A stretch of 36,827 nt of DNA from Helicobacter rappini (GTDB taxonomy: Bacteria > Campylobacterota > Campylobacteria > Campylobacterales > Helicobacteraceae): contig NZ_FZPK01000048.1 in the NCBI RefSeq assembly GCF_900198625.1, positions 1 through 36,827 on the forward strand, given 5' to 3'. Both the position numbers and the translations under genes were made by a program. Numbering within the stretch: position 1 is the stretch's first letter; each line of letters begins with the position of its first letter. The notes under the pieces are model-generated. The model did not search any database and was not told the origin of the DNA. It saw only the letters and a list, made by a program, of their open reading frames with translations. This document shows positions 1 to 7,783 of the stretch, piece after piece.

Positions 1-667
1 TTTGTGTATCCTTTTTTAGATTAAAACAAAAGATTTACGGAATTATAAGGAATTGCTACTTTATAAAGTTGTATTTTGTTTGCAATATAAGAATATACGC
101 ACACATTAATAAAGTTTAAAAAACTCTTTATATAAGGCTTTTATGTGTTGGTGTGTTTTTTGGGTGTGCGATTAAGTGTTTTTTTGTTGTGGGTTGCTAG
201 ATAGATATAAAAATAGTAATATATAATCACATAGTTTTCCTTTACCCTTACACATTTATCCTTGCGCTTGGAATTATAACACACTCTATAATTTCACAGG
301 GTAGTTTCAATACACAAAGCATTAAAACTTCATAATCTTTTGCTATGCTACACTTTTTTTAGCGATATTTTTTAACAGGGATTTTTATGCTGACATTCTC
401 AGAGATTCTATTAAAGCTACAAACATTTTAGGCGAATGCTACTTTTAGGGGTAATACTACACTTGTTTTTAGACCACAAGCTATAAATTTTATGTTTTTA
501 AATTCATGGAATCTATGTAAAAAACTTCATAAACCATCAATTACCTTTAAGATTCTATAACTTAGCTTTTATATTTAAAATATGTTTTACCCTTTAACAT
601 AAATTAGAACGAATAATTTTTTACTTTTTTAAGATTCCATAATTTTATAGGCATGAATATCAAATTA
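1..667. other. Gene-free AT-rich stretch
   Basis: No open frame of convincing length or coding character is visible on either strand, and no tRNA or strong terminator was recognised. The stretch lies downstream of the minus-strand DUF3972-type gene. It is AT-rich with scattered AGATTC/GAATCT words. It may be decayed sequence, but I see no recognisable remnant. Confidence 0.5.
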
Positions 668-1660
668 TCATGTCGTGCTATTACTCACTTTACCCCACAT
701 GAGTTTGTATTTTCGTTTCACAAACTCCACTTCTTCTTGCGTTTTTTGTAGTTGCTGTCTTAGAATCTCTATGGTCTTTTTATCATCATCATAGATTTCT
801 TGCATAGACACAAGCGCTTCTTTTAGAAAGCTATTTTCACTTTTAAAAGCTGCTATCGTCTCATCTTTGGAGCTTAAGACCTTATCATGCAAGCCTAAAA
901 TAGTAGCAATAGTCTTCTCTACAAACACAGGGTCTAGTGCGTTGCCATTCATATCAAGTGAAACTAAGCGATTTTCCACCTTTTTTATAAGAGCTGATGT
1001 GCCTGTGCTTGCTTCGACATAGATTCTGCCATTTTCTTGCTTACTCTTAATTGTCTTATCTTTTATTAACTCTGCTACTTTCTCTTTCTCCAAACCCGAT
1101 AGCCTTAAAAACTCATCTAAAAGTAGCCAAGTCTCTTGCTTTGTGTTTGCATTGGCTTTTACTATTTGCTGGTATTTTTCTTGTTTAGATTCTATTTCGT
1201 CTTTAATTTCTGTTTTTACTTTAGTATCTAATTTTCCTTGAGATTCTACTTTTTCTGGCGTGTTAGAATCTAGTGTTTTTGTTGCTTGCAGGGTGGCAGC
1301 TTGAGTTTGGCTATTTATGGTGGCTTTGTTATCTTTGAGTGTGCTTTGGGCTATTGTTTGTTTAGAATCTTGTATTGTTTTTTGCGGTTTTGTAGTATCA
1401 CTTTCATCTAAATAGTCTTGCATACTCTCTTTAATTGTCTTTGCATGAGATAGATCTGGAGTGCTACTCTCAGTACCCATATCGCCATCAAGGATTTTTT
1501 GCGTTTCTTTCACATACGCACGAAGTGTGTCTTGCTCACTATCTTTTATGAGAGAATTGCTTGTTGTATTACCATTTTGCATACTCTCATTTTGAATGCT
1601 TTCTTGCATTTCTCGTATTGTCTTTAAGCCTTGTAATTGCAACTTCTCCTGTTCTGCCAT
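668..1660 (-). CDS. DUF3972-type protein with long low-complexity N-terminus
   Basis: The 330-residue protein has two parts. Residues 1-175 are low in complexity, rich in S, T, Q, K, D and E, and look like a disordered linker. Residues from about 178 resemble DUF3972, a family typical of Campylobacter and Helicobacter: a winged-helix-like start (LLLDEFLRLSGL), then VEKTIATILGLHDKVL, and a C-terminal coiled coil ending in VKRKYKLMWGKV. Pfam has described DUF3972 as a putative excisionase-like family, but its function is unknown. ATG at 1660 is preceded by AAGGG at good spacing, so the long N-terminus seems genuine. The gene starts 22 bp after purE on the same strand and is probably co-transcribed with it. 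The family call comes from memory of relatives, which are usually shorter and lack the N-terminal extension. Confidence 0.75.
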   Translation of the reverse strand: MAEQEKLQLQGLKTIREMQESIQNESMQNGNTTSNSLIKDSEQDTLRAYVKETQKILDGDMGTESSTPDLSHAKTIKESMQDYLDESDTTKPQKTIQDSKQTIAQSTLKDNKATINSQTQAATLQATKTLDSNTPEKVESQGKLDTKVKTEIKDEIESKQEKYQQIVKANANTKQETWLLLDEFLRLSGLEKEKVAELIKDKTIKSKQENGRIYVEASTGTSALIKKVENRLVSLDMNGNALDPVFVEKTIATILGLHDKVLSSKDETIAAFKSENSFLKEALVSMQEIYDDDKKTIEILRQQLQKTQEEVEFVKRKYKLMWGKVSNSTT

Positions 1661-1682
1661 AACTTTCCCTTTTTATAAGCTT

Positions 1683-2183
1683 TTAGATTTCACTTTGTAT
1701 GCTTTGTGTATCTTTTTCTAGCTGACTTGCACGATCTTTTCTTTCTTTTACAAGAAGCTGTGCTAAATCTGGATATTGTGGCAGAAGAGATAGAATCTGT
1801 GATGCAAAAAAAGCAGCATTAATCGCCCCAGCCTTGCCTACACTCATAGTAGCGACAGGGACTGCTTGTGGCATTTGCACACTTGATAAAAGCGCATCTA
1901 AACCATCAAGCACACCACCTGCAAGTGGCACTGCTATAACAGGCTTTAAGGTGTGTGCTGCAATAGCACCTGCTAAGTGTGCTGCCATACCTGCCGCTCC
2001 AATAAATACCGCCGCTCCGCGTTTTTCTGAAGTCAGCACAATCTCTCTTGTTCTCTCTGGTGTCCTATGAGCTGAAGATATATGCACTTCAAAAGGGATT
2101 TCAAACTTTTTTAAAATAGCAATGCACTCCTGCATAACCTTCCAATCACTTTTACTTCCCATAATAATCACAACAAATGGCAT
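1683..2183 (-). CDS. purE: N5-carboxyaminoimidazole ribonucleotide mutase PurE
   Basis: Class I PurE of 166 residues, a cytosolic enzyme of de novo purine synthesis that converts N5-CAIR to CAIR. The phosphate-binding GSKSDWKVM loop near the N-terminus, SAHRTPERT, the AGMAAHLAG segment and the PLAGG..DGLDALLSSVQMP region are all present and the length is normal. An ATG four codons further upstream (2195) also opens the frame. I chose 2183 because GAGGTG lies five bases before it and the protein then begins MPFVVIIMGSKSD, as relatives do. The downstream DUF3972-type gene follows after 22 bp. Confidence 0.95.
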   Translation of the reverse strand: MPFVVIIMGSKSDWKVMQECIAILKKFEIPFEVHISSAHRTPERTREIVLTSEKRGAAVFIGAAGMAAHLAGAIAAHTLKPVIAVPLAGGVLDGLDALLSSVQMPQAVPVATMSVGKAGAINAAFFASQILSLLPQYPDLAQLLVKERKDRASQLEKDTQSIQSEI

Positions 2184-2330
2184 ACAACACCTCACATAGA
2201 ATATTCGCTTGTATTTTACTATAAAAAAGTGTGTATGTGTAATTTAATGTAAAATTTAGCATGCGTTATATAAACAAACACGCATTAAGAACTTGTTTTG
2301 TGGTTTATTTTCAAAAGGCTTGCTGAATGT

Positions 2331-3842
2331 TTAGCTACTTTTATTGATTTCTATAAGAAATGAACCCCAACCACCAACACCATAACTAAAGTTTGTATTT
2401 TCATCAAATTTTAAGCTTAAATTCTCCAAAGACCTAAGCCATTTTTTACCCGGATAATGAGAGCCTAGAATATAAATATTTTTGGCGTTTGATGCTTGAA
2501 TGATATTTTCCACCTCTTTTAAATCATCTGAAAAGTTTTTATAAGGATTTGATATAGAGTCAATCAAACTATAATACTTGTAAGCAGGATTCATTCCATT
2601 ATAAACAAGGATTAATTCGCCCAATTCATAATGTTCATTTGCTTGTGTAATTAATGCATGCGTTTGTTCTATAAAAAGCCCATCTGGATAGGTATGCTTG
2701 TAGTTTAAAAAAGTTTTATAGCATAGCGAGACTATAATAATCGACATCACAATTCTTAGTGTCATACCTTTTTTTATACAACATATAAACATATAACAAC
2801 ACGGCAGATAAAAAATAGGCGACATATAAAGTGAGAGTCTGCTGCCAATTACTCCGCCATGACCGAAAGGATAGATTCTAAATAAAGACAATAGTATGTA
2901 AAGCGATATAGCAGTTGCACATATTATGAATATATCCTTTCTTTCCTTGAATGCAATGCAAATCCCAATCAGCCATATAATTATATACAACCATACATAT
3001 TTTGCCCTAAGCGGAGTGAAGCTAGATAGAATGCTTAATATTTCCTTAATAAACTCTGGATATGCATTCAATGAAAGTGGTAAAAAATGCTTTTCCCAAT
3101 AGGTATAAAAGCCATCTACTCTTTGGAACTTGAGATAAAGCACATAATATAACACAAAAAAGATTCCAACACAAAGTATCCAAACTGCATTGGTTTTCAA
3201 AAAAGCTGCAAGATTATTTCTATTTTGATATAAAATTCCCACTCCTATGGCAGTTGCAATAAAAATAGCAGTATTAGCAAAGACAATACATATCATACAA
3301 GCTATATAAAAACCTACAAATGATTTTGGATTCCCTTTTGTGCTGTTTGCAATTACATAAAGATACAGCAATAAAAAACTACAAAACGCTTCAACGCCAT
3401 ATTGTTTGAACTCTGTGGTATAGTAGAGCAGATTTTGTGAGCCAACAAGTAAAAGCAAAAATACAAAACCACCAAAATTACCAGCGAGTTTTTTGCCAAT
3501 AAGCATTGATAAAACAAGCGAACCAACTCCACACATTAAGGGTAAAAAATACAATACATACTCGCTGTATCCAAAAATTGCTCCTAACCCTTTGTTAAAT
3601 AACAAAAAGCCAAGTGGGGCAGCTTGTAGATTTGGCAATGGTTGGAAAAATATGTCTTTAAGTGGAACGCCATATACACAAAAAGCAAGTGAGGCTTCAT
3701 CAAGCCATAAATCTTTATGATTGACATAAAAATAGATTCTAGCGATTATCCCAAAAGCAAGTAAGACTAAGGCAGATATATGCCATATTGCATTGCGATG
3801 TTTTGTAAGGTAGCTTTGCATATTATGTGTAAAATTACTCAC
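2331..3842 (-). CDS. GT-C family membrane glycosyltransferase (RgtA-D/GT39-like)
   Basis: Polytopic membrane protein of about 503 residues with roughly ten hydrophobic segments. Soon after the first membrane segment comes LWLDEASLA, the acidic D-E motif of GT-C transferases that use polyprenyl-phosphate sugars. TEFKQYGVEAF matches the conserved loop of the RgtA-D/GT39-like group. It probably moves a lipid-linked sugar onto a glycan or protein on the periplasmic side; the sugar is unknown. The frame is open further upstream, but I prefer GTG at 3842: it overlaps the end of the FAD oxidoreductase gene by 8 bases and follows AAGAAGGGGG at good spacing. ATG at 3821 is the alternative. Last gene of the galE-gtrA-oxidoreductase operon. 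Confidence 0.85.
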   Translation of the reverse strand: MSNFTHNMQSYLTKHRNAIWHISALVLLAFGIIARIYFYVNHKDLWLDEASLAFCVYGVPLKDIFFQPLPNLQAAPLGFLLFNKGLGAIFGYSEYVLYFLPLMCGVGSLVLSMLIGKKLAGNFGGFVFLLLLVGSQNLLYYTTEFKQYGVEAFCSFLLLYLYVIANSTKGNPKSFVGFYIACMICIVFANTAIFIATAIGVGILYQNRNNLAAFLKTNAVWILCVGIFFVLYYVLYLKFQRVDGFYTYWEKHFLPLSLNAYPEFIKEILSILSSFTPLRAKYVWLYIIIWLIGICIAFKERKDIFIICATAISLYILLSLFRIYPFGHGGVIGSRLSLYMSPIFYLPCCYMFICCIKKGMTLRIVMSIIIVSLCYKTFLNYKHTYPDGLFIEQTHALITQANEHYELGELILVYNGMNPAYKYYSLIDSISNPYKNFSDDLKEVENIIQASNAKNIYILGSHYPGKKWLRSLENLSLKFDENTNFSYGVGGWGSFLIEINKSS

Positions 3843-5622
3843 TTTTACCCCCTTCTTGATAGTCATAGTCCGTGTTAATATTCCACAAATCACACTCTCT
3901 GCCCAAAATCTTATCCGCACACATAAGCCCCATAAGAATGCTATGGTCTTGATTGTTATACTTAAAGCTGCCATTTCTCCCGATGAAATACAAATCTTTA
4001 AAGCTATCTAGGGCTTTGTAGATTTTATGCAAGTTATCTTTGTAGCCTTTCTCATACACAGGATAGCTTTTGTGGATTTTTAGCACACTTGTGTTTATAA
4101 TCAGCTTAGAATCTATTACAAGATTAGATTCTAGTAAATCCCTTTTTGCTATCTCACTTAGGGCTTTATCATCTAGCTTCCACAAGTCTTCATCATCATT
4201 TGCCCAATACTCAAGGCATAAAATCGCTGAGTCTTGTCCGCATTGCAAATCCTTGGTCCAATTAGCGAAGTTGGTGATTCTGCCGGTTTGGGTATCTTTG
4301 CTATGCACATAAATCCAATTATCCTTGAATAGCTTTGTCTCTTTGGTGCTTTTAGCGGATTGTTCGCTCAAGGCTCGGTCATTACCCTTTAGGTAACTCC
4401 CTTCGCCTTTCGCTCCAAAACCACTAAAATCACTCAAAGATACTTTGCTATTCCCAAACACATTTCCTTGCGATTTTTGCGTGTTATTTTCAGAAATGGA
4501 TTCTAGGTTGTCGGCGTTTTCACGCCAAGCCTCTTTCTCTTCTTCTAGGATTCTAGGAATTGTGGTATTGCTTTCGTAGTTTTTTGGGGATTTTCTAAAG
4601 AAACCTGCTTCACTTCGTTCGCACCGCTTCGCTTGTTTTGGGGCAGAGCTAGACTTGAGGTCTGCGGTTGCCTCAAAACAAGGGATACCGCTCGGCGTTA
4701 GCCGATGTTTCTTTAGTAAAGCCAAATCCCCTACTTCTACATAAACTAAAATCGTGTTTCTAAATTTTAATCTCCCCGCCATTTCTTTCACACTAGAATC
4801 TAGCTCTTCTAGCGACAACACCATATCCCTAAAAGGTGCGGTAGAAATCACAATATCCCCGCTAAACTCGCCCTTGTTTGTGTGAATACCCACCGCCTTT
4901 TTGCCCTGCGTTTTAATGCCTAGCACCTCCACACCACAATGCACCACGCCGCCGCGTTTGATAATCTCTTGCTTCATATTTTCATATACCACGCCACAGC
5001 CCTTTTTGGGGTAGCTAAACTCATCAACCAAAGTCTTATGCTTTTTGCCCCCACCGCCAAAAAATGCGGACTTTATCGCTTCATAGAGATTAAGCCCTTT
5101 AATGCGTTGTGCGGCAAAATCCGCATCTAGCTTACTGCATTTAATCCCCCAGAGCTTTTCTGTGTAGCTTTTAAAAAATATGCTATACAAGCGATAGCCA
5201 AAGGCATTTGCCACCCACGATTCAAAGCTATCCCCTTTAAAAGGGTTAATTTTTGCTTTAATATAACTAAAAACACAAAGGGCAGATTCTAAAAATCCTA
5301 GTTTAAAAAGTGCGTCAAAGCCACGCAAAGGATAGTAGAAAAACTTGCGGTTATAAAAGATTCTAGTCAAGCGTGAGACTTTCTCATATTCACCATTTGT
5401 GTGGGAGTGCCAAAAGTCATTTAAGCGTTTATCCTTGCTAAAAAAGCGATGCGGTCCAATATCCACAATCTGTGAGAATAGCTCTATGCTTTTACTCATT
5501 CCACCAACTTGTGAATCTAACTCAAAAATCTCTACACTATATCCATTTTCACTTAGCACTCTAGCCGCACTAAGCCCAGCCGGTCCTGCACCGATGATTA
5601 AGACTTTTTTATTTTGTCTCAC
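3835..5622 (-). CDS. FAD-dependent oxidoreductase of a glycan cluster (COG1232-like), with in-frame insertion
   Basis: A 595-residue flavoprotein of the protoporphyrinogen-oxidase/UDP-galactopyranose-mutase-like superfamily. It has the N-terminal dinucleotide fold VLIIGAGPAGLSAA (residues 7-20), an E at the end of beta-2, GGMSKS, DIGPHRFFSK (54-63), FSYPKKGCGVVYENM (202-216), and a C-terminal FAD segment YFIGRNGSFKYNNQD. Relatives are about 480 residues. The excess is one block at about residues 306-431, between LVYVEVGDLALLKKH and KLFKDNWIYVH, low in complexity and rich in palindromic DNA. The enzyme ends are intact and in frame. The GTG start at 5622 overlaps the gtrA stop by four bases (GTGA), with AAGGA ahead. 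Relatives sit with GtrA and GT-C transferases, so a role on a nucleotide- or lipid-linked sugar is likely; the substrate is unknown. Confidence 0.85.
   Translation of the reverse strand: MRQNKKVLIIGAGPAGLSAARVLSENGYSVEIFELDSQVGGMSKSIELFSQIVDIGPHRFFSKDKRLNDFWHSHTNGEYEKVSRLTRIFYNRKFFYYPLRGFDALFKLGFLESALCVFSYIKAKINPFKGDSFESWVANAFGYRLYSIFFKSYTEKLWGIKCSKLDADFAAQRIKGLNLYEAIKSAFFGGGGKKHKTLVDEFSYPKKGCGVVYENMKQEIIKRGGVVHCGVEVLGIKTQGKKAVGIHTNKGEFSGDIVISTAPFRDMVLSLEELDSSVKEMAGRLKFRNTILVYVEVGDLALLKKHRLTPSGIPCFEATADLKSSSAPKQAKRCERSEAGFFRKSPKNYESNTTIPRILEEEKEAWRENADNLESISENNTQKSQGNVFGNSKVSLSDFSGFGAKGEGSYLKGNDRALSEQSAKSTKETKLFKDNWIYVHSKDTQTGRITNFANWTKDLQCGQDSAILCLEYWANDDEDLWKLDDKALSEIAKRDLLESNLVIDSKLIINTSVLKIHKSYPVYEKGYKDNLHKIYKALDSFKDLYFIGRNGSFKYNNQDHSILMGLMCADKILGRECDLWNINTDYDYQEGGKSE
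4332..4707 (-). other. In-frame insertion within the FAD oxidoreductase gene
   Basis: About 125 codons that interrupt a conserved stretch of the flavoenzyme without breaking the frame. The encoded segment is rich in S, K, E and N, unlike the enzyme core. It contains a compound palindrome (4595-4716) near its upstream end and a core hairpin (4382-4396) near its downstream end, the latter read as GSYLKGNDR. Boundaries were inferred by eye from where family similarity stops and resumes, so they are uncertain by perhaps ten codons. Confidence 0.7.
4382..4396. repeat. Core hairpin copy 1 (TTACC-CTTTA-GGTAA)
   Basis: Perfect 5-bp stem with a 5-nt loop inside the oxidoreductase insertion. The same architecture recurs at 7175-7189 and 7337-7351 with different but compensating stem bases. 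The outer arms of this copy are weak: only AAGGC/GCCTT pairing is obvious, so this may be an older or eroded copy. Confidence 0.65.
4595..4716. repeat. Compound nested palindrome inside the oxidoreductase gene
   Basis: The outer arms CTAAAGAAAC (4595-4604) and GTTTCTTTAG (4707-4716) are perfectly complementary. Inside, CTTGTTTTG (4632-4640) plus GGC pairs with GCC plus CAAAACAAG (4670-4682), with a single mismatch. The centre holds AGAC-TTGAG-GTCT (4651-4663). Three nested hairpin levels in a coding sequence suggest an inserted mobile or structured repeat rather than chance. Confidence 0.7.
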
Positions 5623-6080
5623 TTATTATCCTTTCTTGTAAATTTAATAAAACTAAAATATTTATGCCCCAAATAGTTGCAGATAAAGCCCACGCCCACA
5701 CCGCTAATGTGGGCTACAAACTCTAAATGCTTTTGATGAAGTAGGAAGCTTTTGTGTGGGGCTAAAAAGGGGCTAGATTGTATAAAATCCTGCAAAGCTG
5801 TATAAAAGCTCTGTAAAAGCCAAAGTGTCCCCACACTCACAAATAAGGCAATAAGTAGCCCAAAAAGAGCCACAATACTAAAGCGGACAAAGGCTAGTCT
5901 TAAGCTAATATTGCGAGAAAAGATATACCTTGCGGACAAGGCGAAATTCACAAAATGCCCTAAGATATAAGCGATAATCACACTGCTTGAAAAGCTTATG
6001 TAAAAGCTTAGAAAATGCCTTGAGATGAGATTGACAAATAGGGCTAGAAAAGCAACACAAACATACTTTATTAACTGCAT
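5619..6080 (-). CDS. GtrA family membrane protein
   Basis: A 153-residue protein with four predicted membrane helices (about 3-22, 31-52, 66-92 and 120-142) and the GtrA-family pattern: VGxxxAxxNLxxR-like start, NFxxSxRYxF in the second helix (NFALSARYIF) and a C-terminal NYLGHKYFSF. GtrA proteins are thought to help flip undecaprenyl-phosphate sugars across the inner membrane or to act with a partner glycosyltransferase. It lies 13 bp after galE and overlaps the FAD oxidoreductase start by four bases, so translational coupling is likely. The neighbouring GT-C enzyme would be a natural user of the flipped lipid-linked sugar; that is inference from context. Confidence 0.9.
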   Translation of the reverse strand: MQLIKYVCVAFLALFVNLISRHFLSFYISFSSSVIIAYILGHFVNFALSARYIFSRNISLRLAFVRFSIVALFGLLIALFVSVGTLWLLQSFYTALQDFIQSSPFLAPHKSFLLHQKHLEFVAHISGVGVGFICNYLGHKYFSFIKFTRKDNK

Positions 6081-6093
6081 TAACTTCCCTTAT

Positions 6094-7647
6094 TTAATAG
6101 CGTGGGTTGCTATGCCAAGCAAGTGCTGAAGATAGGATTGTCTCAATATCTGCAAAATGTGCCTTCCAGCCTAGAATCTCTTTTGCCTTAGTGCTATCGC
6201 CAATGAGTGTGGCAGGGTCGCCCTCTCGTCTAGATTCTATGGTATAGGGGATCTGTCTGCCACAAAGCCTAGAAGCACATTCTAGCAGCTCAAAGATAGA
6301 AAATCCCAAGCCATTGCCGAGATTAAAGGCTTCGCTTTTGCCACCATTTAGCAGATACTTTAGGGCTAAAATATGTGCGTTTGCTAAGTCATCTATATGG
6401 ATATAATCCCTTATGCAAGAGCCATCTTTTGTAGGATAATCATCGCCATAAATGCTAAGAACTTCTCTCTGTCCTAGTGCCGTTTGCAAAAGAAGCGGGA
6501 TTAAATGCGTCTCTGGGCTATGGGATTCACCGATATTAAAAAGCATACTCGCCCCAGCGGCGTTAAAATAACGCAAGATGACATAGTTTATCCCATAGGC
6601 GTGGCTAAAGTCTTTTAGCATATTTTCTACCACAAGCTTTGAGTAGCCATAGGGATTTATGGGATTTTGCGGATGAGATTCTGTGATGGGCAAATGCAAG
6701 GGGTGTCCATAAGTGGCACAAGTGGAGCTAAAGATAATGTTTTTGACATTGGCTTTACGCATAGATTCTAGGAGATTTAGCGAGTTGGCGATATTGTTGT
6801 AATAATACTTGCTAGGGTCTTTGACACTCTCACCCACATAGGCAAAGGCAGCAAAGTGCATAACTGCTTGTATTTGATATGTGCTAAAGATAGAATCTAG
6901 AGTAGCTTTATCGCTTAAATCGGCGTGGATAAAAGTGGTGTTTTTATGGGCGGTTTGAAGTTGGTGGGATAAATCATTGTTGGAGTTTAAGTTAGATTTA
7001 AGATTGTTATAGAGAATAGAATCCTGTGTATTTACCCCCCCCCCCCCGTTAAAATTTTGCTCTAATTGTGTAAGAAAATTGAGTACAGAATCTTGTGTGT
7101 TGGGCGTTTTAGAATCTGGATTCTGCGTTGTCTCTTGCGTGCTTTTGCGGGAGTTTGCTTTTTTTGCTTCGGCACTACCGCTTAGGTAGCTTCTCGCAAA
7201 AAAAGCTTCACAGCCCACAAAATCATCACAAGATACTTCCGCAGTTGGCGTTTTGGAGTTTTTAGAATCTAGATTCTCTAAATTTGTGCCCTTGTCTATA
7301 CAATTTGAACGATTAGCTAAATTAGAGGGGTAGTCATTATCGCTTAGATAACTCCTACCCTCTAATTTAGCTAAAGCCTCCAAAGCCACAGAGCAATTGC
7401 TAGAATTTGTGGTTTTGTTTGCGTGGTTTGTTAGTGTAGAATCTAGATATTGCGATGAGATAGTAGGGCTTTCAGTAAATGGACTCGTATAAGAGAAAGG
7501 AAGTGGTGCATAATGTAAAGATTCTTTATGCCCATAGACTAAATTATCTAGTACAATGGTTTGAAATCCTAGAGTATTGAGCAGGGCGTTTGCGTGAGAG
7601 CCGATATATCCAGCCCCACCGGTTACTAGAATCTTTTTGTTTGGCAT
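6094..7647 (-). CDS. galE: UDP-glucose 4-epimerase GalE with 188-residue in-frame insertion and G13 tract
   Basis: NAD-dependent short-chain dehydrogenase/reductase epimerase that interconverts UDP-Glc and UDP-Gal (or N-acetyl forms). TGGAGYIGSH (9-18), FSSTCATYG (307-314), and the catalytic YGYSK with Y333 and K337 are present, as are the C-terminal DGSCIRDYIHIDDL and GDPATLIGD segments. Normal GalE is about 330-345 residues; this one is 517. The excess falls at about residues 47-234, between the NAD-binding beta-2 region (DNLVYGHKESL) and TTFIHADLSDKATL, and is unlike any epimerase sequence I know. It contains two palindromic elements and a G13 tract (residues 201-204) that sets the frame. 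ATG at 7647 follows AAGGA. First gene of the glycan operon. A normal-length second GalE lies at 18548-19585. Confidence 0.9.
   Translation of the reverse strand: MPNKKILVTGGAGYIGSHANALLNTLGFQTIVLDNLVYGHKESLHYAPLPFSYTSPFTESPTISSQYLDSTLTNHANKTTNSSNCSVALEALAKLEGRSYLSDNDYPSNLANRSNCIDKGTNLENLDSKNSKTPTAEVSCDDFVGCEAFFARSYLSGSAEAKKANSRKSTQETTQNPDSKTPNTQDSVLNFLTQLEQNFNGGGGVNTQDSILYNNLKSNLNSNNDLSHQLQTAHKNTTFIHADLSDKATLDSIFSTYQIQAVMHFAAFAYVGESVKDPSKYYYNNIANSLNLLESMRKANVKNIIFSSTCATYGHPLHLPITESHPQNPINPYGYSKLVVENMLKDFSHAYGINYVILRYFNAAGASMLFNIGESHSPETHLIPLLLQTALGQREVLSIYGDDYPTKDGSCIRDYIHIDDLANAHILALKYLLNGGKSEAFNLGNGLGFSIFELLECASRLCGRQIPYTIESRREGDPATLIGDSTKAKEILGWKAHFADIETILSSALAWHSNPRY
7035..7047. repeat. 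C13/G13 homopolymeric tract in galE
   Basis: Thirteen consecutive C on the plus strand, read as AAC-GGG-GGG-GGG-GGG-GTA in galE (NGGGGV). At 13 G the epimerase is in frame. With 12 G the next codon becomes TAA and translation stops at about residue 204, before the catalytic tyrosine. Tracts of this length slip during replication in Helicobacter and Campylobacter, so this is a likely on/off switch, drawn here in the on state. Confidence 0.85.
7157..7206. repeat. Palindromic element inside galE (copy 3)
   Basis: The outer arms GCTTTTTTTGC (7157-7167) and GCAAAAAAAGC (7196-7206) are perfectly complementary over 11 bp. Centred between them is the core hairpin CTACC-GCTTA-GGTAG (7175-7189). In the galE frame the core is read as RSYLSGSAE. 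The two-level structure matches the element at 7313-7374, although the outer arms have unrelated sequence. Confidence 0.75.
7313..7374. repeat. Palindromic element inside galE (copy 2)
   Basis: Perfectly complementary 17-bp outer arms (7313-7329 and 7358-7374), then one bulged G and three further pairs. They enclose the core hairpin TTATC-GCTTA-GATAA (7337-7351). In the galE frame it is read as RSYLSDNDY. This is the strongest hairpin in the window and it lies inside a coding sequence, where such structure is not expected. Confidence 0.8.
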
Positions 7648-7697
7648 AGCTTTCCTTTTTAAAATTTATAACTAGCAAATTTATTGAGTTAATATAC

Positions 7698-7737
7698 AGA
7701 ATTATGTTATAACAGCAAATAATTATAACATAATTCT
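7698..7737. promoter_or_regulatory. Perfect 15-bp inverted repeat in the galE promoter region
   Basis: AGAATTATGTTATAA (7698-7712) and its exact complement (7723-7737) are separated by 10 bases. On the minus strand a TATAAT hexamer (7727-7722) falls inside the right arm, about 75 bp upstream of the galE start. The site could therefore be an operator over a -10 box. No T-run follows on the minus strand, which argues against a terminator of ppa. The binding protein is unknown; the spacing does not match the NikR or Fur boxes I know. Confidence 0.5.
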
Positions 7738-7783
7738 ATGCATTATAGTAATACAAAAGCATGTGTAGTAGCACATAAGCTTG

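Larger units (their letters stand above)
6946..7509 (-). other. In-frame insertion within galE
   Basis: About 188 codons rich in S, T, N, D, K and A between two well-conserved parts of the epimerase. It contains the palindromes at 7157-7206 and 7313-7374 and the C13 tract at 7035-7047 (G13 in the message). The repeated peptide RSYLS appears twice (about residues 98-102 and 152-156), each encoded by a core hairpin. Boundaries were inferred by eye from loss of family similarity. Confidence 0.75.
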
